Numbered from the stretch's first letter, positions 17,766-26,913 are shown. The stretch: DNA of 64,000 nucleotides from Cognatundibacterium rugosum (GCF_014284365.1 NZ_JACOGG010000005.1:124001-188000), one strand, 5' to 3'. The notes: generated from the sequence alone by a model not told the origin. Program-made: numbers and translations.

Positions 17766-18230
17766 TTATTTACCTGCAGCGATCTCGGCAGGACGCAGCT
17801 TGGCAGCCAGCTTGTCCAGCACGCCATTGACGTATTTATGACCATCGAGACCACCAAATGACTTGGTCAGCTCAACGGCTTCATTGATCACAACGCGATA
17901 CGGGATTTCGATATGGTTTTTCAATTCATATGCGCCGATCAGCAGCACAGCGTGCTCAATCGGGGATAACTCAACCAGCGGACGATCGATCAGATCGCCG
18001 AACGCTTCGCGCAACTGTATGGATTGATTGATCGCACCGTGCAGCAGGATATCGAAGTGCTCGCGATCCGCTTTATCAAAGCCGTGGGCCTGACGGATAT
18101 GGGCGTCGATTACGCCGGAATCTTCATTGTTCAGCAGCCATTGGTACAGGCCTTGCAAAGCGAATTCACGCGCACGGTGGCGCGGGGAGCGACTCTTACT
18201 TGGATTCGCGTGTATGGATTTTGTGGTCAT
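17766..18230 (-). CDS. nusB: Transcription antitermination factor NusB
   Basis: A 154-residue NusB, which binds boxA RNA with NusE (S10) in rRNA antitermination. Visible features are [18 protein letters not shown] at the N-terminus, the central region [16 protein letters not shown], and the conserved end [18 protein letters not shown] followed by [10 protein letters not shown]. The basic N-terminal tail ([18 protein letters not shown]-like) is longer than in E. coli and is common in Burkholderiales. It follows ribH by 141 nt in the usual order. Confidence 0.96.
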   Translation of the reverse strand: MTTKSIHANPSKSRSPRHRAREFALQGLYQWLLNNEDSGVIDAHIRQAHGFDKADREHFDILLHGAINQSIQLREAFGDLIDRPLVELSPIEHAVLLIGAYELKNHIEIPYRVVINEAVELTKSFGGLDGHKYVNGVLDKLAAKLRPAEIAAGK

Positions 18231-18371
18231 TATTTTCTCTTACTCTTACTTATACGTTCATTACCGCCGGACAGCGCTATATGCGCAAAGGCGGACAAAA
18301 AGCCTGCGCCTTAAAATTCAACCGGCTGCGCTCTTTGTGCAATCGGCCTGCAGGCCGCCACAGCAGGACGA

Positions 18372-18872
18372 TTATTCGTCGTCGTAGTCCAGATCTTCTG
18401 TGGCTTCAGCGAGTTCATCCAGAGCCAGGGTCAGATTCGCCATTTCAACAGCAACCCGCGCTGCGTCCGCACCTTTTTCTTGCATACGGACTTCGGCTTG
18501 CTCGTCATTTTCAGTGGTCAGAATTGCATTCGCAATCGGAATGCCCGCATCCAGACCGACGCGGGTAATGCCGGCACCGGATTCATTCGAAACCAGTTCA
18601 AAGTGATAGGTTTCGCCACGAATCACCGCGCCCAGCGCAATCAAGGCATCAAACTGATTGGTTTGCGCCATTTTCTTCAATGCCAGTGGCACTTCCAATG
18701 CACCCGGCACGGTCACGTGCAGGATGTCTTCGTCCATCACGCCCAGGTTTTTCAGTTCAGCCAGACAGGCGTTGAGCAAACCTGCACCCACATTGTCGTT
18801 AAAGCGGGCCTGAACGATACCAACGCGTACACCTGCGCCATCCAGATTTGATTCGTAGTGTCCAACTGTCAT
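18372..18872 (-). CDS. ribH: 6,7-dimethyl-8-ribityllumazine synthase
   Basis: RibH makes the riboflavin precursor 6,7-dimethyl-8-ribityllumazine from 5-amino-6-ribitylaminouracil and dihydroxybutanone phosphate, as a 60-mer or pentamer. The 166-residue sequence has [49 protein letters not shown] (with the catalytic His) and [19 protein letters not shown]-terminal acidic tail (EDLDYDDE) extends past the usual end. It lies between ribBA and nusB, the standard arrangement. Confidence 0.96.
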   Translation of the reverse strand: MTVGHYESNLDGAGVRVGIVQARFNDNVGAGLLNACLAELKNLGVMDEDILHVTVPGALEVPLALKKMAQTNQFDALIALGAVIRGETYHFELVSNESGAGITRVGLDAGIPIANAILTTENDEQAEVRMQEKGADAARVAVEMANLTLALDELAEATEDLDYDDE

Positions 18873-19030
18873 GATCTTCCTTTTGCGCTGACGCGCTTAA
18901 AACTTATCGATTCGCACCCCGTAGTTACATGGGGTTCAGTACTGCGTATGTATTGCTTATTCGTATAACTTATTCGTATTGCTTATTTGCTGCCGGTGAA
19001 ACCGGATCGCGCTGCAAGACACGGTATGAC

Positions 19031-20143
19031 TCAAACCGCTGGCTTATCCAGATAGCCAGTGACTTCCAGGTTAAAGCCCGTCATCGACGGCATTTTACGT
19101 GGATTTGCCAGTAATTTCATTTTACCAACGCCGACGTCCTTAAGTATCTGCGCACCAATACCATAGTTACGCAAATCCATCCTGGCAGCACGGCTGACCG
19201 GACGGTTCTCTGGTGTATTGAGTGCGGTGAACTGATCAAACAACTGCTCCGCGCTTTCTTCGCAATTGAGCAACACGATCACACCGGATTCAGACGCTTT
19301 GATCGCCTGCATGGCCGCTGCGATATTCCATGAATGCGTAGTGGCCTGACTTTCCAGCAAATCCAGTATCGATACTGGCTGATGCACACGTACCAGGGCT
19401 TCTTTATCGGCTGCGAGTTCGCCATGAATCAGCGCCAGATGGGCAGAACCGCTGGGTTTATCACGATAAACGATGGTTCTGAAGCTGCCGTGCGCAGTAT
19501 GCATAGCACGCTCTGCAACCCGGTCAACGATACTTTCGGTCTGGCTGCGATAGTGAATCAGATCAGCGATAGTGCCGATTTTGAGCTCATGTTCCTGCGC
19601 GAACGCGATCAGATCCGGCAGACGCGCCATGGTGCCGTCGTCTTTCATGATTTCACAAATCACAGAAGCCGGTGTCAGTCCGGCCAGCTCCGCCAGATCA
19701 CAACCTGCCTCAGTATGACCGGCACGCATCAATACACCACCCTTTTGTGCCTTGAGCGGGAAAACATGACCAGGCTGCACGATGTCATGCGCCGTAGTTT
19801 TCTTATCCACCGCCACACGTACAGTACGCGCGCGGTCAGCCGCTGAAATGCCGGTGGTCACGCCTTCCGCCGCCTCGATCGAGACGGTGAAATTGGTGCC
19901 ATAGGCAGTGCCGTTACGGCTGGTCATCATCGCCAGATTCAGCTGTTCGCAACGTTCTTCCGTCAGCGTCAGGCAAATCAGGCCGCGGCCAAACTTGGCC
20001 ATAAAATTAATGGCTTCCGGTGTCACGAATTCGGCGGCCATCACCAGGTCGCCTTCGTTTTCACGGTCTTCTTCGTCGACCAGGATCACCATGCGACCTG
20101 CACGTAATTCTGCAACGATTTCCTGGGTAGTAGAGATACTCAT
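19031..20143 (-). CDS. ribBA: 3,4-dihydroxy-2-butanone-4-phosphate synthase with a degenerate GTP cyclohydrolase II domain
   Basis: A 370-residue protein from the ATG at 20141-20143; an upstream TTG at 20212 seems unlikely. The N-terminal half is a complete Rib[18 protein letters not shown] with the acidic metal site, [32 protein letters not shown]. It makes dihydroxybutanone phosphate from ribulose 5-phosphate. The C-terminal half aligns with RibA but lacks its zinc cysteines: where RibA has CLTGD and RCDCG, this protein reads SILDL and ATTHS. The catalytic HRQEGR motif is also replaced, by NCEESA. It is therefore not a GTP cyclohydrolase II. This fits the RibBX type of proteobacteria, so a separate ribA must exist elsewhere. 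No FMN riboswitch is seen upstream. Confidence 0.92.
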   Translation of the reverse strand: MSISTTQEIVAELRAGRMVILVDEEDRENEGDLVMAAEFVTPEAINFMAKFGRGLICLTLTEERCEQLNLAMMTSRNGTAYGTNFTVSIEAAEGVTTGISAADRARTVRVAVDKKTTAHDIVQPGHVFPLKAQKGGVLMRAGHTEAGCDLAELAGLTPASVICEIMKDDGTMARLPDLIAFAQEHELKIGTIADLIHYRSQTESIVDRVAERAMHTAHGSFRTIVYRDKPSGSAHLALIHGELAADKEALVRVHQPVSILDLLESQATTHSWNIAAAMQAIKASESGVIVLLNCEESAEQLFDQFTALNTPENRPVSRAARMDLRNYGIGAQILKDVGVGKMKLLANPRKMPSMTGFNLEVTGYLDKPAV

Positions 20144-20295
20144 AGGGAGATAGTCCTGATGCGGCACGGCTGCTGATACTGTATGACCAGAATGACAGCG
20201 CAGCCTGCACAAGCTGCAATTGAAAAGAATCCCGCTATTTTAAAGGATTTCGCCTTACTCTTCCTGCGCTTTCTGCGCTTTAGACTGGATTTTCC

Positions 20296-21168
20296 TCAAA
20301 TTTGAATGCGGCCACGGCCGATTTCTATGACTTTGCCACCGACCCGTATCTTTTCCTGCCCGGAAATATCCAGATACAAGACGCTGGGGCGTCCCATCTG
20401 TACACCTTGCTCTACACAGTATTGTTGTTGCGACAGCATATTCTGATGCCTGAGCCAGGCACCCAGGTTGGCGCAGGCCGAGCCAGTTGCCGGATCTTCG
20501 CCGACACCGCCATCAACACGTTCGAAAAAATAGCGCGCCTGAATTACAGCCTGCCCTTGCACGCTATGGTCGCTGTTCTGTTCTATATAAAAAACAAAAA
20601 CGGTGCGGCGTCCAAGACTGCTGCGCGGCCAGCGCGCCAGCAACTCAGCGCGGAATCCCGCCTGCTGCAAAGCAGCCGCACTGTTCACGGCTATCAGTAA
20701 CTGATCTGAGCCGGTATTCACCCATAAGGGCTCAGCTACGATATCTTCGGCCTGCAAGCCCAATACCGGCGCCATTTCTGCCGCACTGGCCGGGCAAGGC
20801 GTAATCTGCGCTGGTTTAGGCGCAACAAAAGACCAGACTGCGTCATTGCGCTGCAAAGGCACTATCCCGGCGCGGCAGGACAAACTGAGCTGACTACCAG
20901 TCTGCAGCATTTCGCTGACAACGGCTGCAGAGCCGACACTGGGATGACCGGCAAACGCCATCTCTGTGCCCGGCGTAAAAATACGCATATGCCTATCCGC
21001 CTGATCAGAAGGCAGCAAAAACACGGTTTCGGACAAATTAAACTGCCGCGCCAGCGCCTGCATCTCGGTATCAGACAAGCCGCGCCCATCTTCGAATACA
21101 CAGAGGGGATTACCGCCAAAAGTCGCTTCGGCAAATACATTCAATAAACGGTAGGCATAGTCACGCAT
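20296..21168 (-). CDS. PhzF family isomerase/epimerase
   Basis: A 290-residue PhzF-like protein. The conserved start is YRLLNVFAEATFGGNPLCVFEDG, with the NP-L-V region that carries a catalytic Glu nearby in SETVFLLPS. EMAFAGHPSVGSAAV (the family GHP motif) follows, and GVGEDPATGSACANLGAWL, the C-terminal GEDPATGSA motif. Apart from PhzF itself, most members have no known substrate; no phenazine genes are present here. It stands alone downstream of a GNAT gene on the same strand. Confidence 0.9.
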   Translation of the reverse strand: MRDYAYRLLNVFAEATFGGNPLCVFEDGRGLSDTEMQALARQFNLSETVFLLPSDQADRHMRIFTPGTEMAFAGHPSVGSAAVVSEMLQTGSQLSLSCRAGIVPLQRNDAVWSFVAPKPAQITPCPASAAEMAPVLGLQAEDIVAEPLWVNTGSDQLLIAVNSAAALQQAGFRAELLARWPRSSLGRRTVFVFYIEQNSDHSVQGQAVIQARYFFERVDGGVGEDPATGSACANLGAWLRHQNMLSQQQYCVEQGVQMGRPSVLYLDISGQEKIRVGGKVIEIGRGRIQI

Positions 21169-21280
21169 AGATTTGAATATTTGGAGTCAATGCCAGCAGT
21201 GTAATGGATGGTCTGCGGCCAGAGGAGAACTTTATGGCAAGTGCAAGGGAATACAGCGCTAATCTCTACAGACGCTGCAA

Positions 21281-21820
21281 TCAGGCATCCTGTGTCAGCC
21301 GCGAATACATCAGAAAATCGCCAGCCACACCGCGCACCTGCCGGAAAGAGCGCAATAAGCCCTCGCGCTCGAAACCCAGCTTTTCCAACACCCGTATCGA
21401 GGCTAAATTCGATGGCAATACTGTGGCCTGTATGCGTACCCAGCCCATTTCACTGTAGGCCCACGTCAGCAAGGCGCGCGCTGCACTGGCTGCGATACCC
21501 TGTCCCCAGTATGCCGGGTCCAGATCATAGGACAATTCGGCACTGCGATTTGGCACCGATATGGTATGAAAACCTATCGTCCCCAGCAGTCGTCCGTCGC
21601 GTTCATCGATGATTGCGAGGCGTATCTGTGATCCCGCCTCTGAGGATGCGAAGAGGTCAAACTGCGGCAACAAATCCTGCAGATCACGCAAATTCCAGCT
21701 GGTATGCTCTATGGTTTGCGGCAACTGTAAATAGGCGTACCAGGCAGCGGCATCACTGCGCTGCAAATCGCGCAGGATGATGTGCGGCTGGTCGGTGCGC
21801 AATTGCAGATGGCTACGCAT
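21281..21820 (-). CDS. GNAT family N-acetyltransferase (RimJ/RimL type)
   Basis: A 179-residue acetyltransferase. Visible are the N-terminal strand HIILRDLQRSDAAAWYAYL, GRLLGTIGFHTIS, and AELSYDLDPAYWGQGIAASA with the acetyl-CoA loop YWGQGIA. The C-terminal motif ATVLPSNLASIRVLEKLGFEREG, typical of RimJ/RimL and related enzymes, completes the fold. The substrate is not predictable. It begins 6 nt after the exported protein upstream, so the two are co-transcribed. Confidence 0.9.
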   Translation of the reverse strand: MRSHLQLRTDQPHIILRDLQRSDAAAWYAYLQLPQTIEHTSWNLRDLQDLLPQFDLFASSEAGSQIRLAIIDERDGRLLGTIGFHTISVPNRSAELSYDLDPAYWGQGIAASAARALLTWAYSEMGWVRIQATVLPSNLASIRVLEKLGFEREGLLRSFRQVRGVAGDFLMYSRLTQDA

Positions 21821-21826
21821 AATCCC

Positions 21827-22228
21827 TTAATGCGGCAAGACGTAAATATGCAACGCCAGCAACTGACAGCTTTGCGCTGAGGCGACCGAAGCCTGAATCT
21901 GCACTGCGCCCAGCTTCTGCGACACCGCATCTGCCCAACTGGCGCTATGCGCATACGAAGCAGGCAAGCCATCTGCGGGCACAGACAGCCGGACACTGGT
22001 ACCGGATCGCGGTCTGGTCGCCTCTGCGATACCCTCCAGCGCGCCCAACTCGGTCACGAGCTTACTGAATGCCGCCGCACTGTTCGGGGATGGTGTGTTG
22101 AACCAGGTAGCCAGCTCTGTCGCTTTCCCCTGCGCCAGCAATTGCGCCGCGCGGACCGCACAGGAAGACTCAGCCAAGGCAGGCATGGCAGTTGTGAGTA
22201 GCAAGGTGGAAATCAGGCGTCTTTTCAT
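21827..22228 (-). CDS. Exported hypothetical protein
   Basis: 133 residues with a signal peptide (MKRRLISTLLLTTAMPALA, cleavage near 19-20) and two cysteines in the mature part, one right after cleavage (SSCAVRAAQLL) and one near the C-terminus (SAQSCQLLALHIYV), that could form a disulfide. A helical region ATELATWFN is followed by strands such as SVRLSVPADGLP. I recognise no family. It heads a two-gene unit with the GNAT gene. Confidence 0.75.
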   Translation of the reverse strand: MKRRLISTLLLTTAMPALAESSCAVRAAQLLAQGKATELATWFNTPSPNSAAAFSKLVTELGALEGIAEATRPRSGTSVRLSVPADGLPASYAHSASWADAVSQKLGAVQIQASVASAQSCQLLALHIYVLPH

Positions 22229-22334
22229 ACTTTATTTGTCTATCAAAAACCTACCGTCATCAAATGTTGAACGATAAATAAAGAGGCAGTCTAACCGACG
22301 CATCAAAAATTACAAAGATAGTCATAAAAAACGG

Positions 22335-22380
22335 GGAAGTAACTTCTGAAACTTCCATGTCAACACAACACCATGACATG
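22335..22380 (+). promoter_or_regulatory. Inverted repeats upstream of the sigma-54 promoter (possible activator site)
   Basis: Two dyads sit 75-120 bp before the -24 element. GGAAGT (22335-22340) pairs with ACTTCC (22351-22356). CATGTCA (22356-22362) pairs with TGACATG (22374-22380) across an 11-nt spacer. The position is typical for enhancer-binding activators of sigma-54 promoters. Confidence 0.5.
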
Positions 22381-22455
22381 TAATCCCCACCCAATTCGGG
22401 CACATAACCAGTCACATTCACCCTTTCAGCAGCGGGCGAAATACTGATTTCGTAC

Positions 22456-22471
22456 TGGCACAGCATTTGCA
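22456..22471 (+). promoter_or_regulatory. Sigma-54 promoter of the DUF1842-type gene
   Basis: TGGCAC (22456-22461), five bases, then TTGCA (22467-22471) matches the -24/-12 consensus, with GG and GC exactly 10 nt apart. The predicted transcript start is near 22482, about 115 nt before the ATG. The rest of the 370-nt gap (22229-22597) shows no gene. Confidence 0.75.
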
Positions 22472-22597
22472 ATCAGTACCAAGTGTCCGGCTGCAGCGCA
22501 GTTGGATGATGTGCGGTAGCCGGGAACCTTAACAACACCCCGGGGCGATATTCCGAAAAGCCTGACGAGTAGGAAATTCAATTACGATTATGAGGTT

Positions 22598-22987
22598 ATG
22601 ATGACTACAGCAACATCCCCTATCATCGGCGCATACCTGGTTAAAGGCACGATAGGCAACACCCAGTTAGTCGGCGCTCCGCTGGTCACTTACGCACTGG
22701 TCGTGGTACCGGGCCAGCATCATGTGTCAGGTCATGTCCATGTGACGCAGGCGACTGAAAACGGTAATTACAGCGGTAATGTGACAGGCAAAATTTTTGC
22801 AACAGGTTATGGCAATGTGACCCAGGTGGTCAGCCTGCATGGCCTGATCCATCCGGATGGCCCTATGCCCCTGGAAATTCCATTCGAAGCCCATCTGGCG
22901 ATCAATGGTGAATGGGTAGGTACTGGCGGCTTCAGCTATGGCAATGTGCACGTGGAGCATGTACCGGTCAAACATCTGGCTGGCTGA
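22598..22987 (+). CDS. DUF1842-like protein under a sigma-54 promoter
   Basis: 129 residues, all beta-strand-like, with no signal peptide. ATG codons at 22598 and 22601 both follow GAGG (22592-22595); spacing favours the second. The sequence shows alternating patterns such as GAYLVKGTIGNTQLVGAPLV, HHVSGHVHVTQATENGN and MPLEIPFEAHLAI. This resembles the DUF1842 family by eye, a small domain of unknown function common in beta- and gammaproteobacteria. It is monocistronic, with its own terminator. Sigma-54 control links it to nitrogen, motility, polymer-storage or exopolysaccharide circuits, but nothing in the sequence chooses between these. Confidence 0.7.
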   Translation: MMTTATSPIIGAYLVKGTIGNTQLVGAPLVTYALVVVPGQHHVSGHVHVTQATENGNYSGNVTGKIFATGYGNVTQVVSLHGLIHPDGPMPLEIPFEAHLAINGEWVGTGGFSYGNVHVEHVPVKHLAG

Positions 22988-23013
22988 TTTCCTGAATCAG
23001 ATTTACTGAATGT

Positions 23014-23056
23014 AGCCTTGCTCATGTCTGCCACGTGGGCAAGGCTGTATTTTTTT
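23014..23056 (+). terminator. Terminator after the DUF1842-like gene
   Basis: AGCCTTGC pairs with GCAAGGCT (8 bp, about 17-nt loop) and is followed by GTA and a run of T. Confidence 0.8.
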
Positions 23057-23116
23057 CACCTGTCATTTGTGCAGAATCGCTTACACTGACTGATCTTCCT
23101 GATAACAAGGCACCTC

Positions 23117-24034
23117 ATGTCAGCTACTGCACTGCGTCCCCAACATTTGCTGACCGCGCTGGTCGTGGTGGTCTTATGGGGCATGAATTTTGTTGTGATT
23201 AAAATCGGACTGAAAGGCATACCGCCTTTTCTGATGGGCACACTGCGTTTCATGTTGGTGGCTTTCCCTGCGATACTGTTTCTGCCTCGCCCCAAAGTGC
23301 CGTTGCGTCTGTTACTGGCTTATGCGCTGACCATCAGCCTGGGGCAATTTGCCTTTTTGTTTTCTGCGATGGCAGTCGGCATGCCAGCTGGACTGGCTTC
23401 GCTGGTATTGCAGTCTCAGGCATTTTTTACGGTCGCTTTGTCGGCACTGGTATTTGGCGACAAACTGCATATGAGTAATCTGTGTGGCATGCTAGTGGCG
23501 GCACTGGGTTTGTTTATCCTGGGCAGCGCCAGCTTACAGGGTAGCGCGCAACAGGTGACGCTGGCTGGATTCGCCCTAACGATATGCGCGGCTTTTTCCT
23601 GGGCCAGCGGCAATGTGATTAATAAAAAAATCGGCCCGACTGCGGTGCTGAGTCTGGTTTCCTGGAGCGCGCTGATTCCCATTCTGCCCTTCTTTGCGCT
23701 GTCACTCATGTTCGAAGGCCGCGATACCATCGTTCACAGCCTCACACATATGTCGCTGTCGTCCGCACTGACTATCGTGTATCTGGCGGTCGCAGCGACG
23801 CTGATCGGCTACACCTTGTGGGGACGTTTGCTGTCCAGCCTGCCCACCCATATGGTGGCACCGATGACGCTGATGGTCCCCGTGATAGGTTTGAGTGCCG
23901 CCTGGCTGCTATTGGGCGAGGCACTAAGTCAACTGCAAATCATCGGCGCACTGACGGTTATGGGTGGATTGCTGATCAATGTGTTTGGCGCCAGGCTGTT
24001 CGCTGCCTGGAACACACGCTCGCCAGCCACCTGA
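23117..24034 (+). CDS. EamA/DMT family exporter
   Basis: A 305-residue drug/metabolite transporter with ten predicted membrane spans in two EamA repeats. The N-terminal part VVVLWGMNFVVIKIGLKGIP and RFMLVAFPAILFL are typical of the YdcZ/RhaT-like EamA group. The second repeat starts near CAAFSWASGNVINKKIG and ends SAAWLLLGEALSQLQIIGA. Such proteins mostly export amino acids or other metabolites; the substrate is unknown. AAGGCACCTC precedes the ATG. Confidence 0.9.
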   Translation: MSATALRPQHLLTALVVVVLWGMNFVVIKIGLKGIPPFLMGTLRFMLVAFPAILFLPRPKVPLRLLLAYALTISLGQFAFLFSAMAVGMPAGLASLVLQSQAFFTVALSALVFGDKLHMSNLCGMLVAALGLFILGSASLQGSAQQVTLAGFALTICAAFSWASGNVINKKIGPTAVLSLVSWSALIPILPFFALSLMFEGRDTIVHSLTHMSLSSALTIVYLAVAATLIGYTLWGRLLSSLPTHMVAPMTLMVPVIGLSAAWLLLGEALSQLQIIGALTVMGGLLINVFGARLFAAWNTRSPAT

Positions 24035-24048
24035 GCATTTCTGCCTGT

Positions 24049-24094
24049 AAAAACGGCGCTGCCTCTGAATCAAAGACAGCGCCGTTTTCTTTTT
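24049..24094. terminator. Bidirectional terminator between the EamA gene and thrC
   Basis: AAAACGGCGCTG and CAGCGCCGTTTT form a perfect 12-bp stem flanked by A-run and T-rich sequence, placed between two convergent stops. Confidence 0.88.
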
Positions 24095-24106
24095 GTGCTT
24101 AGTCGC

Positions 24107-25570
24107 TTACAAGCCGGTATGTTGGGCGATATAGGCTTTCATTGCTTCAACTTGCGGCTGCATCACAACAAAACGCTGCGGCAGCTCCTCAATCCGTTCA
24201 AATCCCGCCGGACGCTGCGCATCTTCACCCAGTGCTTCGCGTATGGTTTCATTGAATTTCGCTGGCAAGGCTGTTTCCAGCACGATCATAGGCACGCCGG
24301 GCTGCCAGTGTTCACGTGCGACCTTAATGCCGTCAGCAGTATGAGTATCAACTGTGAGGCCGTATTGCTCCCTGACCTGGCGTATGGTTTGGATGCGGTC
24401 TGCATGCACCGATTTACCGGAGACAAAACCAAACTGCTCCACTTTATGGAATTCATCACCATCACTGCCAGGCGCGCCTGACAGGTCAAAACCACCCTTA
24501 CTCTCGACCTGCGCAAAAAGTTGTTTGACGCGCGCGGCATCACCATCGAGCAAATCGTAAATGAAACGCTCGAAGTTAGATGCCTTGGAAATATCCATAG
24601 ACGGGCTGGTGGTATGCCAGGTTTCTGCAGAAGCTCGCACGCGATAAACACCGGTACGGAAAAACTCATCCAGCACATCATTTTCATTGGTCGCCACCAC
24701 CAGCTGAGCGATAGGCAAGCCCATCATTCTGGCGATATGTCCGGCACAGATATTACCGAAATTACCGGATGGTACAGTGAAGGAAACCTGTTGTTCATTG
24801 CTGGTGGTCGCGCTCAGATAGCCACGGAAGTAGTACACCACCTGCGCCACTACCCTTGCCCAGTTAATCGAATTCACGGTACCGATGCGCTGCTGCTGTT
24901 TGAAGGCGAGATCGTTAGACACCGCCTTGACCAAGTCCTGACAATCGTCGAATACGCCTTCTACCGCGATATTGAAAATATTCGGGTCCTGCAGGCTGAA
25001 CATCTGCGCAGTCTGGAAGGCGCTCATTTTCTGGTGCGGCGACAGCATGAATACGCGGATGCCGCGTTTGCCACGCATCGCATATTCAGCCGCGCTACCT
25101 GTATCGCCGGAAGTCGCGCCAAAAATATTGAGTTCAGCCTGATTTTTTTCCAGCGCATATTCAAACAGATTGCCGAGCAGCTGCATCGCCATATCCTTGA
25201 ATGCCAGCGTCGGGCCATTCGACAAGGCTTGTAAAATCAGCTTACGGCCTGCGCCATCTTCCTGCAGCACGCGCAAAGGCGTAATCTGGCCAGCATCCTC
25301 GCCCTCACGCGCATTGCGATACACCTCGGCGGTATAGGTTTTGGCTGTCATGGCACGCAAATCTGCTTCCGGAATATCGGTAGCGAATTTGCGCAAAACT
25401 TCAAATGCGAGCTCGGCATAGCTTAATTCACGCCAGGCGTTGAGCTCGGCAGCTGAGACCTGAGGATAGCTGGCCGGCAGATACAAACCACCGTCCGGGG
25501 CTAGCCCACCTAACAGGATTTCGGAAAAACTTTGCGACGCGGCATGTCCGCGGGTTGAGGCGTAATGCAT
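24107..25570 (-). CDS. thrC: Threonine synthase
   Basis: ThrC converts O-phospho-L-homoserine to L-threonine with pyridoxal phosphate. I place the start at the ATG 25568-25570 (487 residues: MHYASTRGHAASQSF). A GTG 42 nt upstream lies only a few bases after a TATAAT box (near 25616-25621) and is probably outside the useful transcript. The sequence has LGGLAPDGGLYLP, the PLP-lysine segment GPTLAFKDMAMQLLGNLFEY, NIFGATSGDTGSAAEYAM and the phosphate-loop region SFTVPSGNFGNICAG. This is the long proteobacterial form. Homoserine genes (hom, thrB) are not in the window. Confidence 0.95.
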   Translation of the reverse strand: MHYASTRGHAASQSFSEILLGGLAPDGGLYLPASYPQVSAAELNAWRELSYAELAFEVLRKFATDIPEADLRAMTAKTYTAEVYRNAREGEDAGQITPLRVLQEDGAGRKLILQALSNGPTLAFKDMAMQLLGNLFEYALEKNQAELNIFGATSGDTGSAAEYAMRGKRGIRVFMLSPHQKMSAFQTAQMFSLQDPNIFNIAVEGVFDDCQDLVKAVSNDLAFKQQQRIGTVNSINWARVVAQVVYYFRGYLSATTSNEQQVSFTVPSGNFGNICAGHIARMMGLPIAQLVVATNENDVLDEFFRTGVYRVRASAETWHTTSPSMDISKASNFERFIYDLLDGDAARVKQLFAQVESKGGFDLSGAPGSDGDEFHKVEQFGFVSGKSVHADRIQTIRQVREQYGLTVDTHTADGIKVAREHWQPGVPMIVLETALPAKFNETIREALGEDAQRPAGFERIEELPQRFVVMQPQVEAMKAYIAQHTGL

Positions 25571-25615
25571 ACTTTGAGCAAGGAGAGTAGAGTCGATAAG
25601 GTAAATTTTCACCCC

Positions 25616-25621
25616 ATTATA
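25616..25621 (-). promoter_or_regulatory. -10 box of thrC
   Basis: TATAAT on the minus strand about 46 nt before the chosen thrC ATG; no convincing -35 element. The box supports the downstream ATG as the start. Confidence 0.5.
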
Positions 25622-25754
25622 TCGCCCTTACCACCAAATAACCTGCACAAATTTGGCAAAAACTCAGATATTCTTTCTTATATTCAGATGCATCTAAGGA
25701 TATATCTTTGTTGCATATATTCAGGTCTCGCGCTCAAGATCAGCAACATCATAG

Positions 25755-26615
25755 TCAGTCATCCGACAGCAGAACTGCTTCCGGATGAGTGTAAATCACC
25801 AGTCCGCTGTGCCGCGCAAATCCGATCAGACAGATACCTGCCTCCTGCGCCAGTTGCAAGGCCAGTGCGGTCGGCGCAGACAGGCAGACCATGAGGCGGA
25901 TATTGGCAACTGCGGTTTTCTGTACCAGTTCATAGCTGGCGCGGCTGCTCAACAGCACAAAACCATCTGGCCGAGGTACATGCCGCCAATGCTGCGCCAG
26001 TGCACCGGTCAGCTTATCGAGCGCATTGTGACGCCCTACATCTTCGCGCAACATCGTAATTTGCCCATCCAGACTGGCAAAGGCCGCCGCGTGCAGCGCG
26101 CCGGTGACTGCATTCTGCACCTGCAGCGCCGGCATTTGCCGCAGTGCGGCTTGTAGCGCGGTCAGCGGGATAGGTGGTCCGGCACTGACCTGCACGCAAG
26201 ACTGCGGCAACGCTGCCAGGCTATCAATTCCGCACAGACCGCAACCGGTACGTCCGGCCAGCTGACGCTTCTGCCGTTTGAGCTGGTCAACACATTCAGC
26301 GGCGATCTGTATCTCCAGCACCAGGCCCGCAGGCTGATGCTGCTGCAGTATGCGGATATCGTAAATCTGCTGCACCCGACTAACCACGCCCTCAGACAAA
26401 CTGAAGCCACGTGCAAAATCCTCGAGATCGGACGGACTGGCCATCATCACGGCATGCGATATGCCGTTATAGACCAGCGCCACCGGCACTTCCTGCGCCA
26501 CCTGGTCGGAAACAGCCTGCATACCGGGTTCAGCATAACGTACGCGCTGCACCGTCACCGTCAGGCTCGGCGGCAGACCGTCCACCTCTTCTGTGACAGG
26601 CTGATCCGGCTGCAT
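25755..26615 (-). CDS. fdhD: Formate dehydrogenase accessory sulfurtransferase FdhD
   Basis: FdhD passes sulfur from the cysteine desulfurase to the molybdenum cofactor of formate dehydrogenase. The start at 26613-26615 is supported by GAGGTGG 4 nt upstream (286 residues); the longer frame uses a TTG. Landmarks are EVPVALVYNGISHAVMMASP, DLEDFARGFSLSEGVV, the sulfur-carrying Cys pair C125-x2-C128 in GRTGCGLCGIDSL, and LREDVGRHNALDKLTGAL. The gene lies downstream of a YdeP-type oxidoreductase and a small HTH-like protein, and so probably matures that enzyme. Confidence 0.95.
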   Translation of the reverse strand: MQPDQPVTEEVDGLPPSLTVTVQRVRYAEPGMQAVSDQVAQEVPVALVYNGISHAVMMASPSDLEDFARGFSLSEGVVSRVQQIYDIRILQQHQPAGLVLEIQIAAECVDQLKRQKRQLAGRTGCGLCGIDSLAALPQSCVQVSAGPPIPLTALQAALRQMPALQVQNAVTGALHAAAFASLDGQITMLREDVGRHNALDKLTGALAQHWRHVPRPDGFVLLSSRASYELVQKTAVANIRLMVCLSAPTALALQLAQEAGICLIGFARHSGLVIYTHPEAVLLSDD

Positions 26616-26622
26616 CACCACC

Positions 26623-26913
26623 TCACCATGATGCGCAGGTAGCGTGGCCAAGCGCAGTCAGGCTGAGCAGCAGACGCTCCCCCTGCTGCTCACTGTGTAC
26701 CCAGCCTAATCCGGCTTGTCCCGCCATATCCTGCTCACCCAGATAGGCGAGGCAGCGCAGCAAGGTACTCATACGGATTTGCAAGCGTTTGCACAGCTTT
26801 TGCGCCGATACCGGCTGCGCCTCCGGCCGCAAGGCCAGCATTAGTGCCTCTATCTGCGCCAGCATCGCCAGATCAGCCTGTTCTGCACCGGGAGCTGTGG
26901 TCTCCATCGTCAT
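26623..26913 (-). CDS. Small winged-helix-like protein between ydeP-type oxidoreductase and fdhD
   Basis: About 96 residues counted from the ATG at 26911-26913, 7 nt after the oxidoreductase stop; an in-frame extension upstream would lie inside that gene. The pattern ALRPEAQPVSAQKLCKRLQI followed by MSTLLRCLAYLGEQ looks like a winged-helix fold, with VSAQKLCKRL and SEQQGERLLLSLT as further parts. It ends GHATCASW just before fdhD, in a tight operon. I recognise no named family. A regulatory or chaperone-like role in the formate dehydrogenase system is a guess from position. Confidence 0.65.
   Translation of the reverse strand: MTMETTAPGAEQADLAMLAQIEALMLALRPEAQPVSAQKLCKRLQIRMSTLLRCLAYLGEQDMAGQAGLGWVHSEQQGERLLLSLTALGHATCASW

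Noticed and set aside
20144-20295. FMN riboswitch upstream of ribBA
   Set aside because: None of the conserved RFN segments is visible on either strand.
22260-22472. 70-codon minus-strand ORF in the gap before the DUF1842-like gene
   Set aside because: It overlaps the sigma-54 promoter and upstream dyads and has no recognisable content.
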